64,000 nt of DNA from Natrinema hispanicum (GCF_004217335.1 NZ_SHMP01000004.1:372001-436000); one strand, 5' to 3'; positions 18,796 through 28,232 are shown, counted from the first letter of the stretch. A program made the numbers and translations. The notes: generated from the letters alone by a model not told the origin.

Positions 18796-20232
18796 ATGGC
18801 AGTTACTACCACACCCGTAGACGACGGTGCAATAGACGGATTCGGCGAGGGGCTTCACGGCGAGTTGCTCCGCCCCGGGGATCCGAACTACGACGAGACG
18901 CGAGCGATCTGGAACGGGATGATCGACCGGCGGCCGGCACTCATCGCTCGAGCGATGGGTGTCTCGGACGTGATCGCGGCGGTGAACTTCGCCCGCGAGC
19001 AGGACATGGTACTCGCTATCCGCGGTGCCGGACACAACATCGCGGGGAACGCGGTCTGTGACGACGGATTGATGCTCGACCTTTCGGCGATGCGGTCAGT
19101 ACAGGTCGATCCGGAAGAGAAGACGGCTCGAGTCGAACCAGGAGCGACCCTCGGCGACTTCGATCACGAGGCACAGGCGTTCGGGCTGGCGACGCCGCTG
19201 GGAATCAACTCGACGACCGGCGTCGCGGGACTGACACTTGGCGGTGGGTTCGGCTGGCTGACTCGCAGGTACGGAATGACGGTGGATAACCTGCGGTCGG
19301 TCGATATCGTCACTGCAGACGGCGAACTGCGGCACGCGAGCGACGACGAAAATCCGGATCTCTTCTGGGGGGTCCGCGGCGGCGGTGGCAACTTCGGCGT
19401 CGTCACGTCGTTCGAGTTCGACCTCCACGAGGTCGGACCGGAGGTACTCACTGGGATGGTCGTATACCACGGTGCGGACGCACCAGATGTCCTCCGACAC
19501 GTGCGGGACTTCAACGAAACGGCACCGGACGAGTCGACCGTCTGGATGGTCCTGCGCAAGGCACCACCGCTCCCGTTCCTCCCGGAGGACGTTCACGGCG
19601 AGGACGTCCTCGTCGTCGTTCCGTTCTACGCCGGTGACATGGCAGCGGGTGAGGACGTGCTCGCTCCGATTCGTGAGTACGGCGATCCGATCGCCGATGT
19701 CGTCGGTCCACACCAGTACGCCGAGTTCCAGCAAGCGTTCGATCCACTGCTTGAGGAGGGTGCCCGGAACTACTGGAAGTCACACAACTTCAGTACGGTC
19801 TCGGACGACGCCATCGATACAGTGGTCGAATACGCACGAGATCTCCCCTCCCCGCTGTCCTGAAATCTTCTTCGGACAGCTCGGCGGCGCAATGGGGCGG
19901 GTCCCGGCGGACGCGACGGCGTTTCCCCACCGCGACGCGGAATACGGGAATGAACGTCCACACGCGCTGGGAGGACCCGGCGGAACGATGATCGATGTAT
20001 CGACTGGTCACGGAAGTTCTTCGACGCCATGGCCCCGTATGCGACCGGCGGCGTCTACATGAACTTCATCAGCGAGGACGAGGGCGAGGAAGCCCTCGCC
20101 TACGGGACGAACCAGCAACGGCTGGCCGAGGTCAAGGCCGCGTACGATCCGGAGAACCTGTTCCGGATGAACCAGAACGTCGAACCGGCCCGGATAACTT
20201 TTTTGGCGATCACACCGCTCGCGAACCGTTAG
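18796..20232 (+). pseudogene. FAD-linked oxidase, berberine-bridge type (copy 2), frame broken three times
   Basis: Start ATG at 18796 (MAVTTTPVDDGAIDGFGEGL). Same architecture as the divergent copy: LAIRGAGHNIAGNAVCDDG (His80 is the likely flavin ligand), GVAGLTLGGGFGWLTRRYGM, GGGGNFGVVTSFEF and the C-terminal YDPENLFRMNQNVEP. A T at 19861 creates an in-frame TGA after residue 355; further extra bases lie near 19946 and at 19989. With the three removed the protein is 477 residues. The gene overlaps the 3-prime end of the convergent gshA by a few bases. Probably a duplicated pair with the divergent gene. Confidence 0.85.
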
Positions 20233-21783
20233 TCGCCGATCCAGTCCGCGAAGCTCCCCTCAAGCAACGTCTCCGACTGCCGGCTAACATATCGCTGTTG
20301 CATCCGCTCGAGCGCACCAGCGAGGTCCGAACCGTCCTCGAGAGCCGCCCGCACCTGCTCGCGTTTCCAGCTTGCGGGAGTTACTTCCTGCCGGACACGT
20401 CGCCGGAGCGGGTAGAGGTACTTGGCGGCGTCTTCCTCGCTCAGCCCGCGGTTGACCAGCCCGTCCTCGGCGTGGGCAAGCAGGTCCTTCGTAGAGTTCG
20501 AGGCAGTCTGTGATCTCCCGGCCGTCGTTCGTGATCCACGTCAGGTCGGCCTCGAGGCCGTCGGTCATCGCCCCGTAGAAGTTCTCGCGAGCCAGTTGCC
20601 AATCGAGTTCGAGGACGGGGTGCTCAAGCCGGGTGAGACTCTCCATCAGGCCGGCGAACGCAGCGAGGAACGAGACTGAATCGCGGACCGTCGGCTGAGC
20701 GGGGATCGGCCGGAACTCGATGCGGGCGTTTGCCGCCGAGCGCGTCGGGCCGCCGAAGACGGGACGGACCCACCGCCAGTAGGTGCCGTGCTTGCGCCGG
20801 AAGTGGGGGAACTGGTCGTCGAAGCGCTCGCCGGGTTCGACCGGCATCGGCACGATCGTATCATCGTCGACGATCCGGTCGATGGCCTCGTCGACGGTCT
20901 CGAGATCGTGGGGGAACCGGACTTTTCCCTCGCCAGTCGTGGGATCGTTGAGCACGGTCTCGAAGACGCTGATGCGGTGTTCCATCCAGCCGTCCCGGAG
21001 GATTTCGTCGGCGGTCGCGTCCTCATCGTACAGATCGGCGGGGAAAAACGGGGAGTTGACGCCGAGTGCGAGCAGCGGACCCGCCACCCGCAGTGCATAG
21101 TTGAAGTACTCGGGAAGGTCGGGCGCGTGTGGAACCTGATAGTGGGGCTGAATCGACGTGATGAGACTCTCTGGCATGACAGTCTCGGCCTGCAACGAGA
21201 CGTGCGGTGCCTCGATTCGCATCCCCGCGGAGTCGGCCTGGTCAGTGTTGGCCATCGCGTGATACCGGGCGGAGTCGCTCATGTTCGTCGCGATGCGGAT
21301 CGAGCGATCGTCTCCCTCCGGCGTGGCTGCCGTGCGCTCGACGCTGTCGGTGAGGTAGGTGCCCGCCGACTCGCCTTCGGGCGGAATCGTCCAGAGCCCG
21401 TCGCTGACCAGCCGCATCCGCTCGGACTGAGTCACGTCGAGTGCCGTCCGCAGGCGTGCTTTGACTTCCGACTCCTGGGCCGCCAGCCCCGGCGCGTTCA
21501 GCGGCTGTGGGCTGGTCGTCATCTCCGCGTTGTGCAAGCCGAGTTCCTTCTCGAAGCCGATCAGCTCGAGCAGCCGGCGTGGAACCCGTCGCAACGTGCA
21601 GTCATCAGCCTTGATCGCGTAGAATTCGTACTCGAGGCCGACGATCGCCTGCGGGTTATCGAAGACACCCTCCTCGACGGCGTCTTTGATCACCTCGGTG
21701 TCCGCCTCGGCCCGCTGGCGGAAGTCAGCAGCGTTGACTGCCAGCACGTCCGCGACCCGTGCGGCGAGTTCCTCCTCTGGCAT
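20229..21783 (-). pseudogene. gshA: Glutamate-cysteine ligase, one frameshift near the C-terminus
   Basis: Start ATG at 21783 (MPEEELAARVADVLAVNAAD). GCS2-type features: IVGLEYEFYAIK, GLHNAEMTTSPQ, NARIEFRPIPAQPTVRDS and YGAMTDGLEADLTW. The length matches the haloarchaeal gamma-glutamylcysteine synthetase; haloarchaea use gamma-glutamylcysteine as a major thiol. An extra G near 20486 interrupts the frame in CLELYE. Removing it continues DLLAHAEDGLVNRGLSEEDA and ends FADWIGD with TAA at 20229, giving 517 residues. The reaction is ATP-dependent ligation of L-glutamate and L-cysteine in the cytoplasm. Confidence 0.87.
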
Positions 21784-21868
21784 AGCTCCGAGTGTGCGCC
21801 CGATTGACTTGAAAGCACGTTTCTCGGGATGACGACCGATTCGGGACCGACACGGGTTTCGATCCCTC

Positions 21869-22600
21869 TTACACCGTCCGCGAGAACACGATGAACAGTG
21901 CCAGCCCGACGCCGGCTATGAGGGTGACAGTCGAGTGTTTCTGCTCGTGTGCGCTCGCTTCGGGGAGCAGGTGAGATGCGGAGACATAGAGCAACACGCC
22001 CGAGACGAAACCGAGCAGCAGTCCCAGGTGGCGCTGGCCCAGTCTGGTGACCAGCGGATACGCGACGAACGCGCCGACCGGCGTCGTCAACGTGGCGATG
22101 AAAAACGCGTACACCGCCGCGGTTCGTTCCGTCATGTTCCCTTTCAGCAAGACGAGGTACGTGATAACGCCCTCGGCGAACTCGTGGACGACTAACCCGG
22201 TGCCTGCCAGGATCCCTGTCAGGAGGGACACGCTGAACGTGACGGTGTACACGACGCCGTCGACCAGCGAGTGGATCCCGATGCCCTCCGCCGCCGTCAC
22301 CCCGAACGCGAGACTCTCCTGTTGGGTGCGATACGTGATCAGTTTGTTGGAGAAAAACATGAACAGAAACCCACCAAGAGCACTGAATCCCGCGTTCGAG
22401 TTGTTCGCGATCGCGTTCGGAAGCGCGAGCAACAGCGGCGTCGAAAGGAGGACTCCCGCGGCAAAACACATGAAATAGGTGAGGTAGCGCTCCGCCCACT
22501 CTCGATAGCGGAAGATGGCGACGATCCCTGCGCTGTTTACGAGCGCCGCGACGATGGCGAACCCCGCGATCCAGTAGAACTCCGCCGAAACCGCTACCAT
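21869..22600 (-). CDS. ZIP-family divalent metal transporter
   Basis: 243 residues from ATG at 22600, with eight hydrophobic segments. The two metal-site helices are visible: GIGIHSLVDGVVY (His110, Asp114) and GLVVHEFAEGVITYL (His139, Glu140, Glu143), as in ZIP zinc/iron importers. The loop between helices 3 and 4 is short and lacks the usual histidine-rich stretch. Upstream in-frame ATGs would add a polar, non-family extension and are rejected. Likely imports Zn2+ or a related cation. Confidence 0.85.
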   Translation of the reverse strand: MVAVSAEFYWIAGFAIVAALVNSAGIVAIFRYREWAERYLTYFMCFAAGVLLSTPLLLALPNAIANNSNAGFSALGGFLFMFFSNKLITYRTQQESLAFGVTAAEGIGIHSLVDGVVYTVTFSVSLLTGILAGTGLVVHEFAEGVITYLVLLKGNMTERTAAVYAFFIATLTTPVGAFVAYPLVTRLGQRHLGLLLGFVSGVLLYVSASHLLPEASAHEQKHSTVTLIAGVGLALFIVFSRTV

Positions 22601-22753
22601 GGCCGACCTCCCATACCCCGTTCGTTCATCGTGGGTAGGAGTGACAACACCGAGCGGATACATAGGAATAGTGGGGTGTCGAGGGCAGGCCGGCAAAGAA
22701 CCCCCGTTCGGGCAGGTTGTGCCATTATATCCGCTGGCGGCGTACTGTGAGAC

Positions 22754-23065
22754 ATGACAGCGATCGGTGAGCTCAACGTCACGCCCGTTCGGGAGGGCAG
22801 TCTGTCCGAAGCGGTCGCGAAGGCAATCGACGCGCTCGAGGATTTCGACGTCGCGTACGAGACGAATCCGATGGGAACGGTCGTCGAAGCCGACGACGCG
22901 AGTGAACTGTTCGACGCCGCCGCAGCAGCACACGCGGCCGTCGACGAAGCGCGAGTGATCACGACGCTGAAAGTCGACGACAAACGAACGGTCGAGCAAC
23001 GCGCCAGCGACAAGGTCGATGCCGTCGAACGACAGCTCGGCCGAGACGCCAGGCGACGCGACTGA
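22754..23065 (+). CDS. Thiamine-binding-like protein, MTH1187/YkoF family (UPF0045)
   Basis: 103 residues. MTAIGELNVTPVREGSLSEA and FDVAYETNPMGTVVEADDAS are the conserved elements of the MTH1187/UPF0045 ferredoxin-like fold. The C-terminus is basic (ERQLGRDARRRD), slightly longer than usual. Family members bind thiamine or related ligands, but the function is not established. Divergent from the ZIP gene and convergent with the proteasome-like gene. Confidence 0.85.
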   Translation: MTAIGELNVTPVREGSLSEAVAKAIDALEDFDVAYETNPMGTVVEADDASELFDAAAAAHAAVDEARVITTLKVDDKRTVEQRASDKVDAVERQLGRDARRRD

Positions 23066-23071
23066 TCGCCC

Positions 23072-23728
23072 TTACAGGAGTTCGTCGACCGACTCGTAGT
23101 CGGCCGTCTCGACGCCAGCGGCCGTGATTTCGGCGATGCGAACGCCGACACCAGTCAGTGCGTCGCGCTCGGCACTGCTCGCGAGGGCGCGGCCGGCGAC
23201 CCGTCGCGCCTCGGCCATCGGCAGCGAGTCCGTGGCCTCGGCTTCGAGGACGCCCGTTGCGACCGCCTGTCCGCTTCCGACTGCGACGAACTCGTCCTCG
23301 AGAACGCCGCCGTCCGGGCGCAGGCAGAAGACGTGTGATCCGTCGGCGTCGACGCCGCCGAGGACGAACGTCCCTGATTCGGACTCTTCCCGGAGTTTCT
23401 CGGCCGCAACCGTACTCAGTTCCGGCAACGTCATCGGGTCGCCACGGTCGGTCTCGTAGCGGTCGGCCTCGAGCCGGATCGTTCGGACGAACGACTGCAT
23501 GACGCCGAGGTGGTCGGTCGATCCCATCGCGGCGGTCGGGTGGACCTGCGCGAGCTTCTGAACGCGCTCGCTTCGGACGACCGTGCCCTGGCTCGTGCGC
23601 GTGTCGGCCGCGAGAAGAACGCCGTCTCGCGTCGCGATTCCGACGAGCGTCCCGGCTGTCTCGGAACCGCCGTCGGTCAGCGGCTCCTCGGCCCGCGATC
23701 GACTGATTCGCAGTCGGCGTGCTGTCAC
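23072..23728 (-). CDS. Proteasome beta-subunit homologue without the catalytic threonine
   Basis: 218 residues. The Ntn-hydrolase fold of a proteasome beta subunit is clear: AGTLVGIATRDGVLLAADTR, ending with SSAERDALTGVGVRIAEI. Aligning VG as positions 4-5 of a mature beta subunit puts Asp17 (residue 42) and Lys33 (residue 58) in place. Position 1, the catalytic and processing Thr, is Gly26. A normal archaeal beta subunit reads TTTVG here. It may be a non-catalytic or differently processed paralogue; the true psmB should be elsewhere in the genome. Convergent with the UPF0045 gene, with 6 bases between the stops. Confidence 0.8.
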   Translation of the reverse strand: MTARRLRISRSRAEEPLTDGGSETAGTLVGIATRDGVLLAADTRTSQGTVVRSERVQKLAQVHPTAAMGSTDHLGVMQSFVRTIRLEADRYETDRGDPMTLPELSTVAAEKLREESESGTFVLGGVDADGSHVFCLRPDGGVLEDEFVAVGSGQAVATGVLEAEATDSLPMAEARRVAGRALASSAERDALTGVGVRIAEITAAGVETADYESVDELL

Positions 23729-23761
23729 TGTGACACCTCACGGACTCGACGTCGACCAGCG

Positions 23762-24922
23762 CTAAAACAGTTGCACGTCGCCGGCCACGATCTCACGAGC
23801 GAGCGAGTCGATCCCCTCGAGTTCGGCGGCCACGAGCCGCCGGAGTTCGTCGTCGTCGCGTGCCGTCGTCTCCACGTCGATAGCCTGGGGGTCCGTCACT
23901 GGCGCGCCGATCTGGGAGAGGAGTTTTATCCCAGTATACTCGGCGTCGAGTTCCTGATTGATCCGTTCTGCAGCGTTCGTCGCGACGATGTTGTAGAGTT
24001 TGCCGACGTGGCTGACCGGATTCTTGCCGGCCGTCGCCTCGAGGCTCATCGATCGGTGGGGCGTAATGAGGCCGTTGACGCGGTTGCCACGCCCGACGTT
24101 CCCGTCGTCGCCCATCTCAGCAGAGAGGCCGGTTTCGGTGAGATAGACCGTCTCGGTATCGATGTCGTCTGCGGCGTTGACGTCGACGTGGACGTCGCAT
24201 TCGGTGCGCTCGCTCGCGTAGCGGCTGGCCAGGTTCTCGACTTGCGCGACGACGTCGACGTACTCCGCGAGAGTCGCGACGTACCGAGAGACGACGGCCG
24301 CGGCGACGGTCAGCCGGAGTTCGTCGTCCGTGCGCCAGCCCAGTACCTTGATGTCCTCACCGACCGCCGGAATCTCATCGCGGATCGCCGGCTCGAGCCC
24401 TCGAACGATGCGATCCGTTTCGGACAGCGGCGCGTAGCCGACGCCGATACTGGTGTCGTTCGCTCGCGTGGCTCCCTGCTCGTCGAACAGCGCTTTCAAA
24501 TCGGCGGATGTCTCACCGATCCGCGGGTCGAACTCGACCGCGTCGGCAGGAAGGTCGTCGAAAGTTGCGTCGATGTAGTCTCGAGCGGCGTCGACTGCGA
24601 GGTTGTCGACCGGAACGTCCCGTCCATCGACGGTCGTGGTCGCCCGGCCGCTGATGAGCACGTAGATCGGGTCGACGATCTCGCCGCCGCCGAACGCTGG
24701 CTCCGTCGTCCCGGCGACGAGTTGCACGCTGTCGGTGTTGTGATGCAGGATGTGTCCGAACTCCTCGAGATAGTACTGTGAGAGGCGTCGCGAAACCTCC
24801 TCGGCGATCCCATCACAGATCGAATCCGGGTGGCCCAGTCCCTTCCGTTCGACGACCTCCGTCGGTCGTGCCGAGACGGGATCGCGCTCGAGGTGGGAAA
24901 CGGAAACCGCGGAGACGTCCAT
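23762..24922 (-). CDS. metK: S-adenosylmethionine synthetase, archaeal type
   Basis: 386 residues, normal for the archaeal MAT family (which shares little sequence with bacterial MetK). Motifs: [19 protein letters not shown] (GHPDS at 30-34), [34 protein letters not shown] and [20 protein letters not shown]. It makes S-adenosylmethionine from methionine and ATP in the cytoplasm. Separated from the proteasome-like gene by about 33 bases on the same strand, so co-transcription is possible. A TnpB element lies just upstream. Confidence 0.95.
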   Translation of the reverse strand: MDVSAVSVSHLERDPVSARPTEVVERKGLGHPDSICDGIAEEVSRRLSQYYLEEFGHILHHNTDSVQLVAGTTEPAFGGGEIVDPIYVLISGRATTTVDGRDVPVDNLAVDAARDYIDATFDDLPADAVEFDPRIGETSADLKALFDEQGATRANDTSIGVGYAPLSETDRIVRGLEPAIRDEIPAVGEDIKVLGWRTDDELRLTVAAAVVSRYVATLAEYVDVVAQVENLASRYASERTECDVHVDVNAADDIDTETVYLTETGLSAEMGDDGNVGRGNRVNGLITPHRSMSLEATAGKNPVSHVGKLYNIVATNAAERINQELDAEYTGIKLLSQIGAPVTDPQAIDVETTARDDDELRRLVAAELEGIDSLAREIVAGDVQLF

Positions 24923-25092
24923 AGGCAGAGAGAAAACCGCTGGAACAACCTATCTTTAACCAGCGAGAGAATCCCGCCGTTCACGGCGGGCGTGAATCGC
25001 GTCACTCAACTACGGAATCCACCGCTCAATAACAGGCCGGATATTCCACGCTAATCTGAATAATTAAATAGGTTTGTCTACATAGGCTATGT

Positions 25093-26343
25093 ATGGCGGT
25101 TGAGGCCACTCGAACCTATGTTGGTTCCATCCAGAACCAGCAACAGGTCTGCGATGGCCTCGATTCGCTCGGTGATTCCGCCTCGAAAATCTGGAACGTC
25201 GCACGCTGGACAGCAGACCGAATCTGGGATGAAGCTGGCGAAATACCAGACGAAGGAACGCTCAAAGCGTACATGAAGACCCAGTCGTGCTGGAAAGACC
25301 TGAACGCACAATCCAGTCAGAAAGTCATCGAAGAACTTTCCGACGCTTTCCAGTCATGGTTCGACCTGCGACACAAGTTTGACGAGGCGAATCCTCCCGG
25401 CTACCGTAAACACGGCGACACTCGACCCAAGAGTACGGTCACGTTCAAAGCAGACGGCTTCAAACACGATCCCGAACACGACCGCGTCCGACTCTCAAAG
25501 GGCAAGAACCTGAAAGAACACTGGTCGGACTTCCTGCTCTGCGAGTACCAGACCCGCCCCGACGTTGACCTTTCAGAAGTCAACAAGGTGCAGAACGTTC
25601 GAGCCGTCTGGAATGGCGACGAGTGGGAACTGCACTTCGTCTGCAAAGTCGAACTCGAAACCAACGACTCAGCAGGCAACGAAGTGGCCGGTATCGATCT
25701 CGGTATCAAGAACATCACCACAGTCGCATTCCCCGACGAGTACATCCTGTACCCCGGCAACTCGCTCAAACAGGACAAGCACTACTTCACCCGAGCAGAG
25801 TACGACACTGAGGGTGAGAACGGCCCCTCGGAGAAGTCGATGCGGGCACGCAGGAAACTCACAGACCGTGAAACTCACTTCTACCACACGCTTACGGACA
25901 CGATCATCACGGAGTGTGTCGAGCGCGGTGTTGGCACGCTCGCGGTGAGCTGGCCTGAAGACGTGCGCGAGTCCGACTGGGGCAAGACGGGGAACAAAAA
26001 GTTGCACTCGTGGGCGTTTGACCGTATCTACCAGTACCTCGCGTACAAGGGGGAGATTCGTGGCGTTGAGGTGCTGAAAGAGAACGAGTGGGACACCTCG
26101 AAGACGTGTTCACGGTGTGGTGACGACACGAGGTCAAACCGCGTGGAACGGGGCTTGTACGTCTGTTCATCGTGTGGATTGGTCGGGAACGCCGATTGTA
26201 ACGGGGCGGAGAATATGCGCCAGAAGATAACTCTGAGTCCGCACGGTGAGGATAGGAGTAACGGCTGTGTGGCACAGCCATCGGTACACCTGTTCGACCG
26301 CGAGAGCGGGACGTTCAAAACGAGAGAACAGGTCGTGTCGTAG
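25093..26343 (+). CDS. tnpB: TnpB, RNA-guided nuclease of an IS1341-type element
   Basis: 416 residues, full length. RuvC residues are all visible: Asp202 in VAGIDLGIKNITT, Glu289 in LAVSWPEDVRE and Asp368 in GNADCNGAEN. The zinc finger is C339/C342 (CSRC) and C358/C361 (CSSC). The N-terminal part is the wedge/REC-like region. TnpB proteins are DNA nucleases guided by an RNA (omega RNA/reRNA) made from the 3-prime end of the element. Here that RNA would run through the last part of the gene into the hairpin at 26376-26395. Codon use is less GC-rich than its neighbours, in line with mobility. Transposition would need TnpA in trans. Confidence 0.93.
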   Translation: MAVEATRTYVGSIQNQQQVCDGLDSLGDSASKIWNVARWTADRIWDEAGEIPDEGTLKAYMKTQSCWKDLNAQSSQKVIEELSDAFQSWFDLRHKFDEANPPGYRKHGDTRPKSTVTFKADGFKHDPEHDRVRLSKGKNLKEHWSDFLLCEYQTRPDVDLSEVNKVQNVRAVWNGDEWELHFVCKVELETNDSAGNEVAGIDLGIKNITTVAFPDEYILYPGNSLKQDKHYFTRAEYDTEGENGPSEKSMRARRKLTDRETHFYHTLTDTIITECVERGVGTLAVSWPEDVRESDWGKTGNKKLHSWAFDRIYQYLAYKGEIRGVEVLKENEWDTSKTCSRCGDDTRSNRVERGLYVCSSCGLVGNADCNGAENMRQKITLSPHGEDRSNGCVAQPSVHLFDRESGTFKTREQVVS

Positions 26344-26405
26344 ACCAGCAAATATCCCACCTACGGTACGGGAAGCCTCGCCGTTTACGGCGAGGAGGAT
26401 GTCAC
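26344..26405 (+). ncRNA. Candidate omega RNA (reRNA) 3-prime scaffold at the right end of the TnpB element
   Basis: Directly after the tnpB stop there is a GC-rich hairpin with 8-bp arms at 26376-26395, followed by GAGGATGTCAC. By analogy with characterised TnpB systems the scaffold spans the end of tnpB and this hairpin, and the guide would be the host bases just after 26405. Only the hairpin is seen; the rest is inference. Confidence 0.45.
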
Positions 26406-26496
26406 ACGTTGTCGACGGTACCTGAACCATCAGGAGTATTGGTAGTTGATCGCCAGCGAAACGACAGTGACAGCAGTTCCGACGGTTTCAAGACAA

Positions 26497-27504
26497 TTAT
26501 AAGATCTCTGCGAGCGCGTCGACGACCCGCTCGTTGTCTTCGGGTCGAGACGTCGTGACCCGCATATAGCCGGGGCCGAGCCGATCGTTCTCGAGTGGCT
26601 TGACGACGATATTTCGCTCTCGTAACTGTGCTGCGACGTCGCGTGCGTCGTGTGGGCTGAAATCCGCGAGGAAGAAGTACGTCTCGCTCGGGAACGTCGT
26701 CACTCCCAGCGACTCGAGGTCGGCGGCCAACTGTGTCGTCCACGACTGGAGTCGGTCGATCCGTGCGTGGATCTTCGATTCGTGCTCTATGGTCGCGATC
26801 GCGGCGGCTTGACTCGGGCGCGTGAGCGGATAAGCGTCGTTGTTCGCGTTCAGCTCGTCGGCGATGGGTTCGGGGAGGATCGCATAGCCGATGCGAAAGC
26901 CCGCGAGGCTGTGTGCTTTCGACAACGTCTGGGTCACGAAGAGGTTGTCGTACTCGGGGACGAGATGGGCCACCGATTCGTCGACGAAATCGACGAACGC
27001 CTCGTCGATCAAGAACCGCGTCTCCGGATTGGTCTCGAGGAGGTCCGGAAGCGGACGCATGTCGAAGCCATCTCCGTTCGGGTTGTTCGGATTGACGATG
27101 ACTGCGAGCGTCGTTTCGTCGGGGATGTCTAGCTGTCGGAGATCGAACTGAAAGTCGGTTTCCGGTTGCAGCCGCGTTTCGGTATACTGCTCGGCGATTT
27201 CCGCAAACAGCGGGTAGGTCGGCGTTAGGAGGTGGACGTGTTGGCCGAAGCGATCGAACAACTGACGGAGGATCAGTTCGGAGCCTGCGTTGACGTGGAT
27301 CTGTGCGGGTCGAACGCCAAGCCGGTCGGCGAGGACCTCGCGCAACGGGTTGGAATAGGGCTCTGTATAGTGATTACTGTGTGGGACCTCGTTCGTGGCA
27401 GCAGCGATCGCTTCATCGATCGGTGGCAGTGGATTCTCACAGAGGAGCAGTCTGACGCCGTCGGCCGCAGCGCCACCCTTCTCTGCCGTTGACGAGTCAG
27501 TCAT
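26497..27504 (-). CDS. HisC-like PLP-dependent aminotransferase (class I/II)
   Basis: 335 residues from ATG at 27504. Motifs: LLLCENPLPPIDEA, YTEPYSNPLREVLADRL, VNPNNPNGDGF, FLIDEAFVDFVDE and the PLP-lysine region TQTLSKAHSLAGFRIGYA. This is the histidinol-phosphate aminotransferase/CobD-like fold, but a second, more typical HisC lies at 32190-33323. This copy may serve another pathway, for example cobamide or aromatic amino acid metabolism. The gene is divergent from the methyltransferase. Confidence 0.82.
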   Translation of the reverse strand: MTDSSTAEKGGAAADGVRLLLCENPLPPIDEAIAAATNEVPHSNHYTEPYSNPLREVLADRLGVRPAQIHVNAGSELILRQLFDRFGQHVHLLTPTYPLFAEIAEQYTETRLQPETDFQFDLRQLDIPDETTLAVIVNPNNPNGDGFDMRPLPDLLETNPETRFLIDEAFVDFVDESVAHLVPEYDNLFVTQTLSKAHSLAGFRIGYAILPEPIADELNANNDAYPLTRPSQAAAIATIEHESKIHARIDRLQSWTTQLAADLESLGVTTFPSETYFFLADFSPHDARDVAAQLRERNIVVKPLENDRLGPGYMRVTTSRPEDNERVVDALAEIL

Positions 27505-27602
27505 GTCGAGCCCTACGAGCCATGTCATCACAAACCTTTCATGGGTTCATAGCAGCCCTGTCGTCCCCAATATTGGTAGTACCACGCAGCCTACGTGCAG
27601 GC

Positions 27603-28232
27603 ATGCCGAAAACAGCCCCGTTCGAGGCACACACCGACCGCTACGAAGACTGGTTCGAGGCACACGAGGACGCCTACCGATCCGAGCTCGAGGCACTCGA
27701 GCGGCTCGTCCCGGCGACCGGACGCGGGATCGAGATCGGTGTCGGTAGCGCGCGCTTTGCCGCTCCTCTCGAGCTCGATGTCGGCATCGATCCGGCCGCG
27801 GCAATGCTCGAGCGCGCCCAAACACGGGGTATCGACGTTGTCAGAGGGGTCGCCGAATCCCTCCCCGTTCGGGAGGGAAGCTTCGACACCGCGTTGATCG
27901 TGACGACGATCTGTTTCGTCGACGACATCCCGCAAACGCTCGCCGAAGCCGACCGCATCCTCACGCCATCGGGCAGTCTCGTGATCGGTTACATCGACAA
28001 GGACAGTCCCGTCGGCCGGCAGTATCAGGAGAAAAAGGAGCAGAACCCGTTCTATCGCGATGCGACGTTCGTCTCGACGGATGAACTCGTCGACGCACTC
28101 GAGGCAGCTGGCTTTACCGACTTCGAGTTCGTCCAGACGATCTACCGCTGGCTCGACGAGATCGACGGCCCTGAACCGATCGAAGAGGGGTACGGCGACG
28201 GCTCGTTCGTCGGGATCAAAGCGACCAGATAG
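27603..28232 (+). CDS. Class I SAM-dependent methyltransferase
   Basis: 209 residues from ATG at 27603. Rossmann methyltransferase motifs: GRGIEIGVGSARFAAPL (motif I), GIDPAAAMLERA, GVAESLPVREGSFDTALIVT (motifs II and III) and LTPSGSLVIGYIDKDSPVG. UbiE/Methyltransf_11 type, substrate unknown. The start is chosen because upstream translation is not conserved-looking and the ATG is followed at once by the family-like FEAHTDRYEDWFEAHEDAY. Confidence 0.85.
   Translation: MPKTAPFEAHTDRYEDWFEAHEDAYRSELEALERLVPATGRGIEIGVGSARFAAPLELDVGIDPAAAMLERAQTRGIDVVRGVAESLPVREGSFDTALIVTTICFVDDIPQTLAEADRILTPSGSLVIGYIDKDSPVGRQYQEKKEQNPFYRDATFVSTDELVDALEAAGFTDFEFVQTIYRWLDEIDGPEPIEEGYGDGSFVGIKATR

Larger units (their letters stand above)
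24963..26405 (+). mobile_element. IS200/IS605-superfamily element of IS1341 type (TnpB only)
   Basis: A single tnpB with no tnpA. The region before it holds a hairpin (CCCGCCG/CGGCGGG at 24973-24990) and an AT-rich end leading to the ATG. The region after it ends with a strong hairpin (CCTCGCCG/CGGCGAGG at 26376-26395) followed by GAGGATGTCAC, the usual right end of haloarchaeal elements of this type. No terminal inverted repeats or target duplication are seen, as expected for this superfamily. The boundaries are approximate, especially on the left. Confidence 0.75.

Noticed and set aside
9901..19989. In-frame TGA codons read as selenocysteine
   Set aside because: After each such TGA the homologous sequence continues in a different frame, so the cause is an inserted base, not recoding of TGA; no SECIS-like structure was seen.
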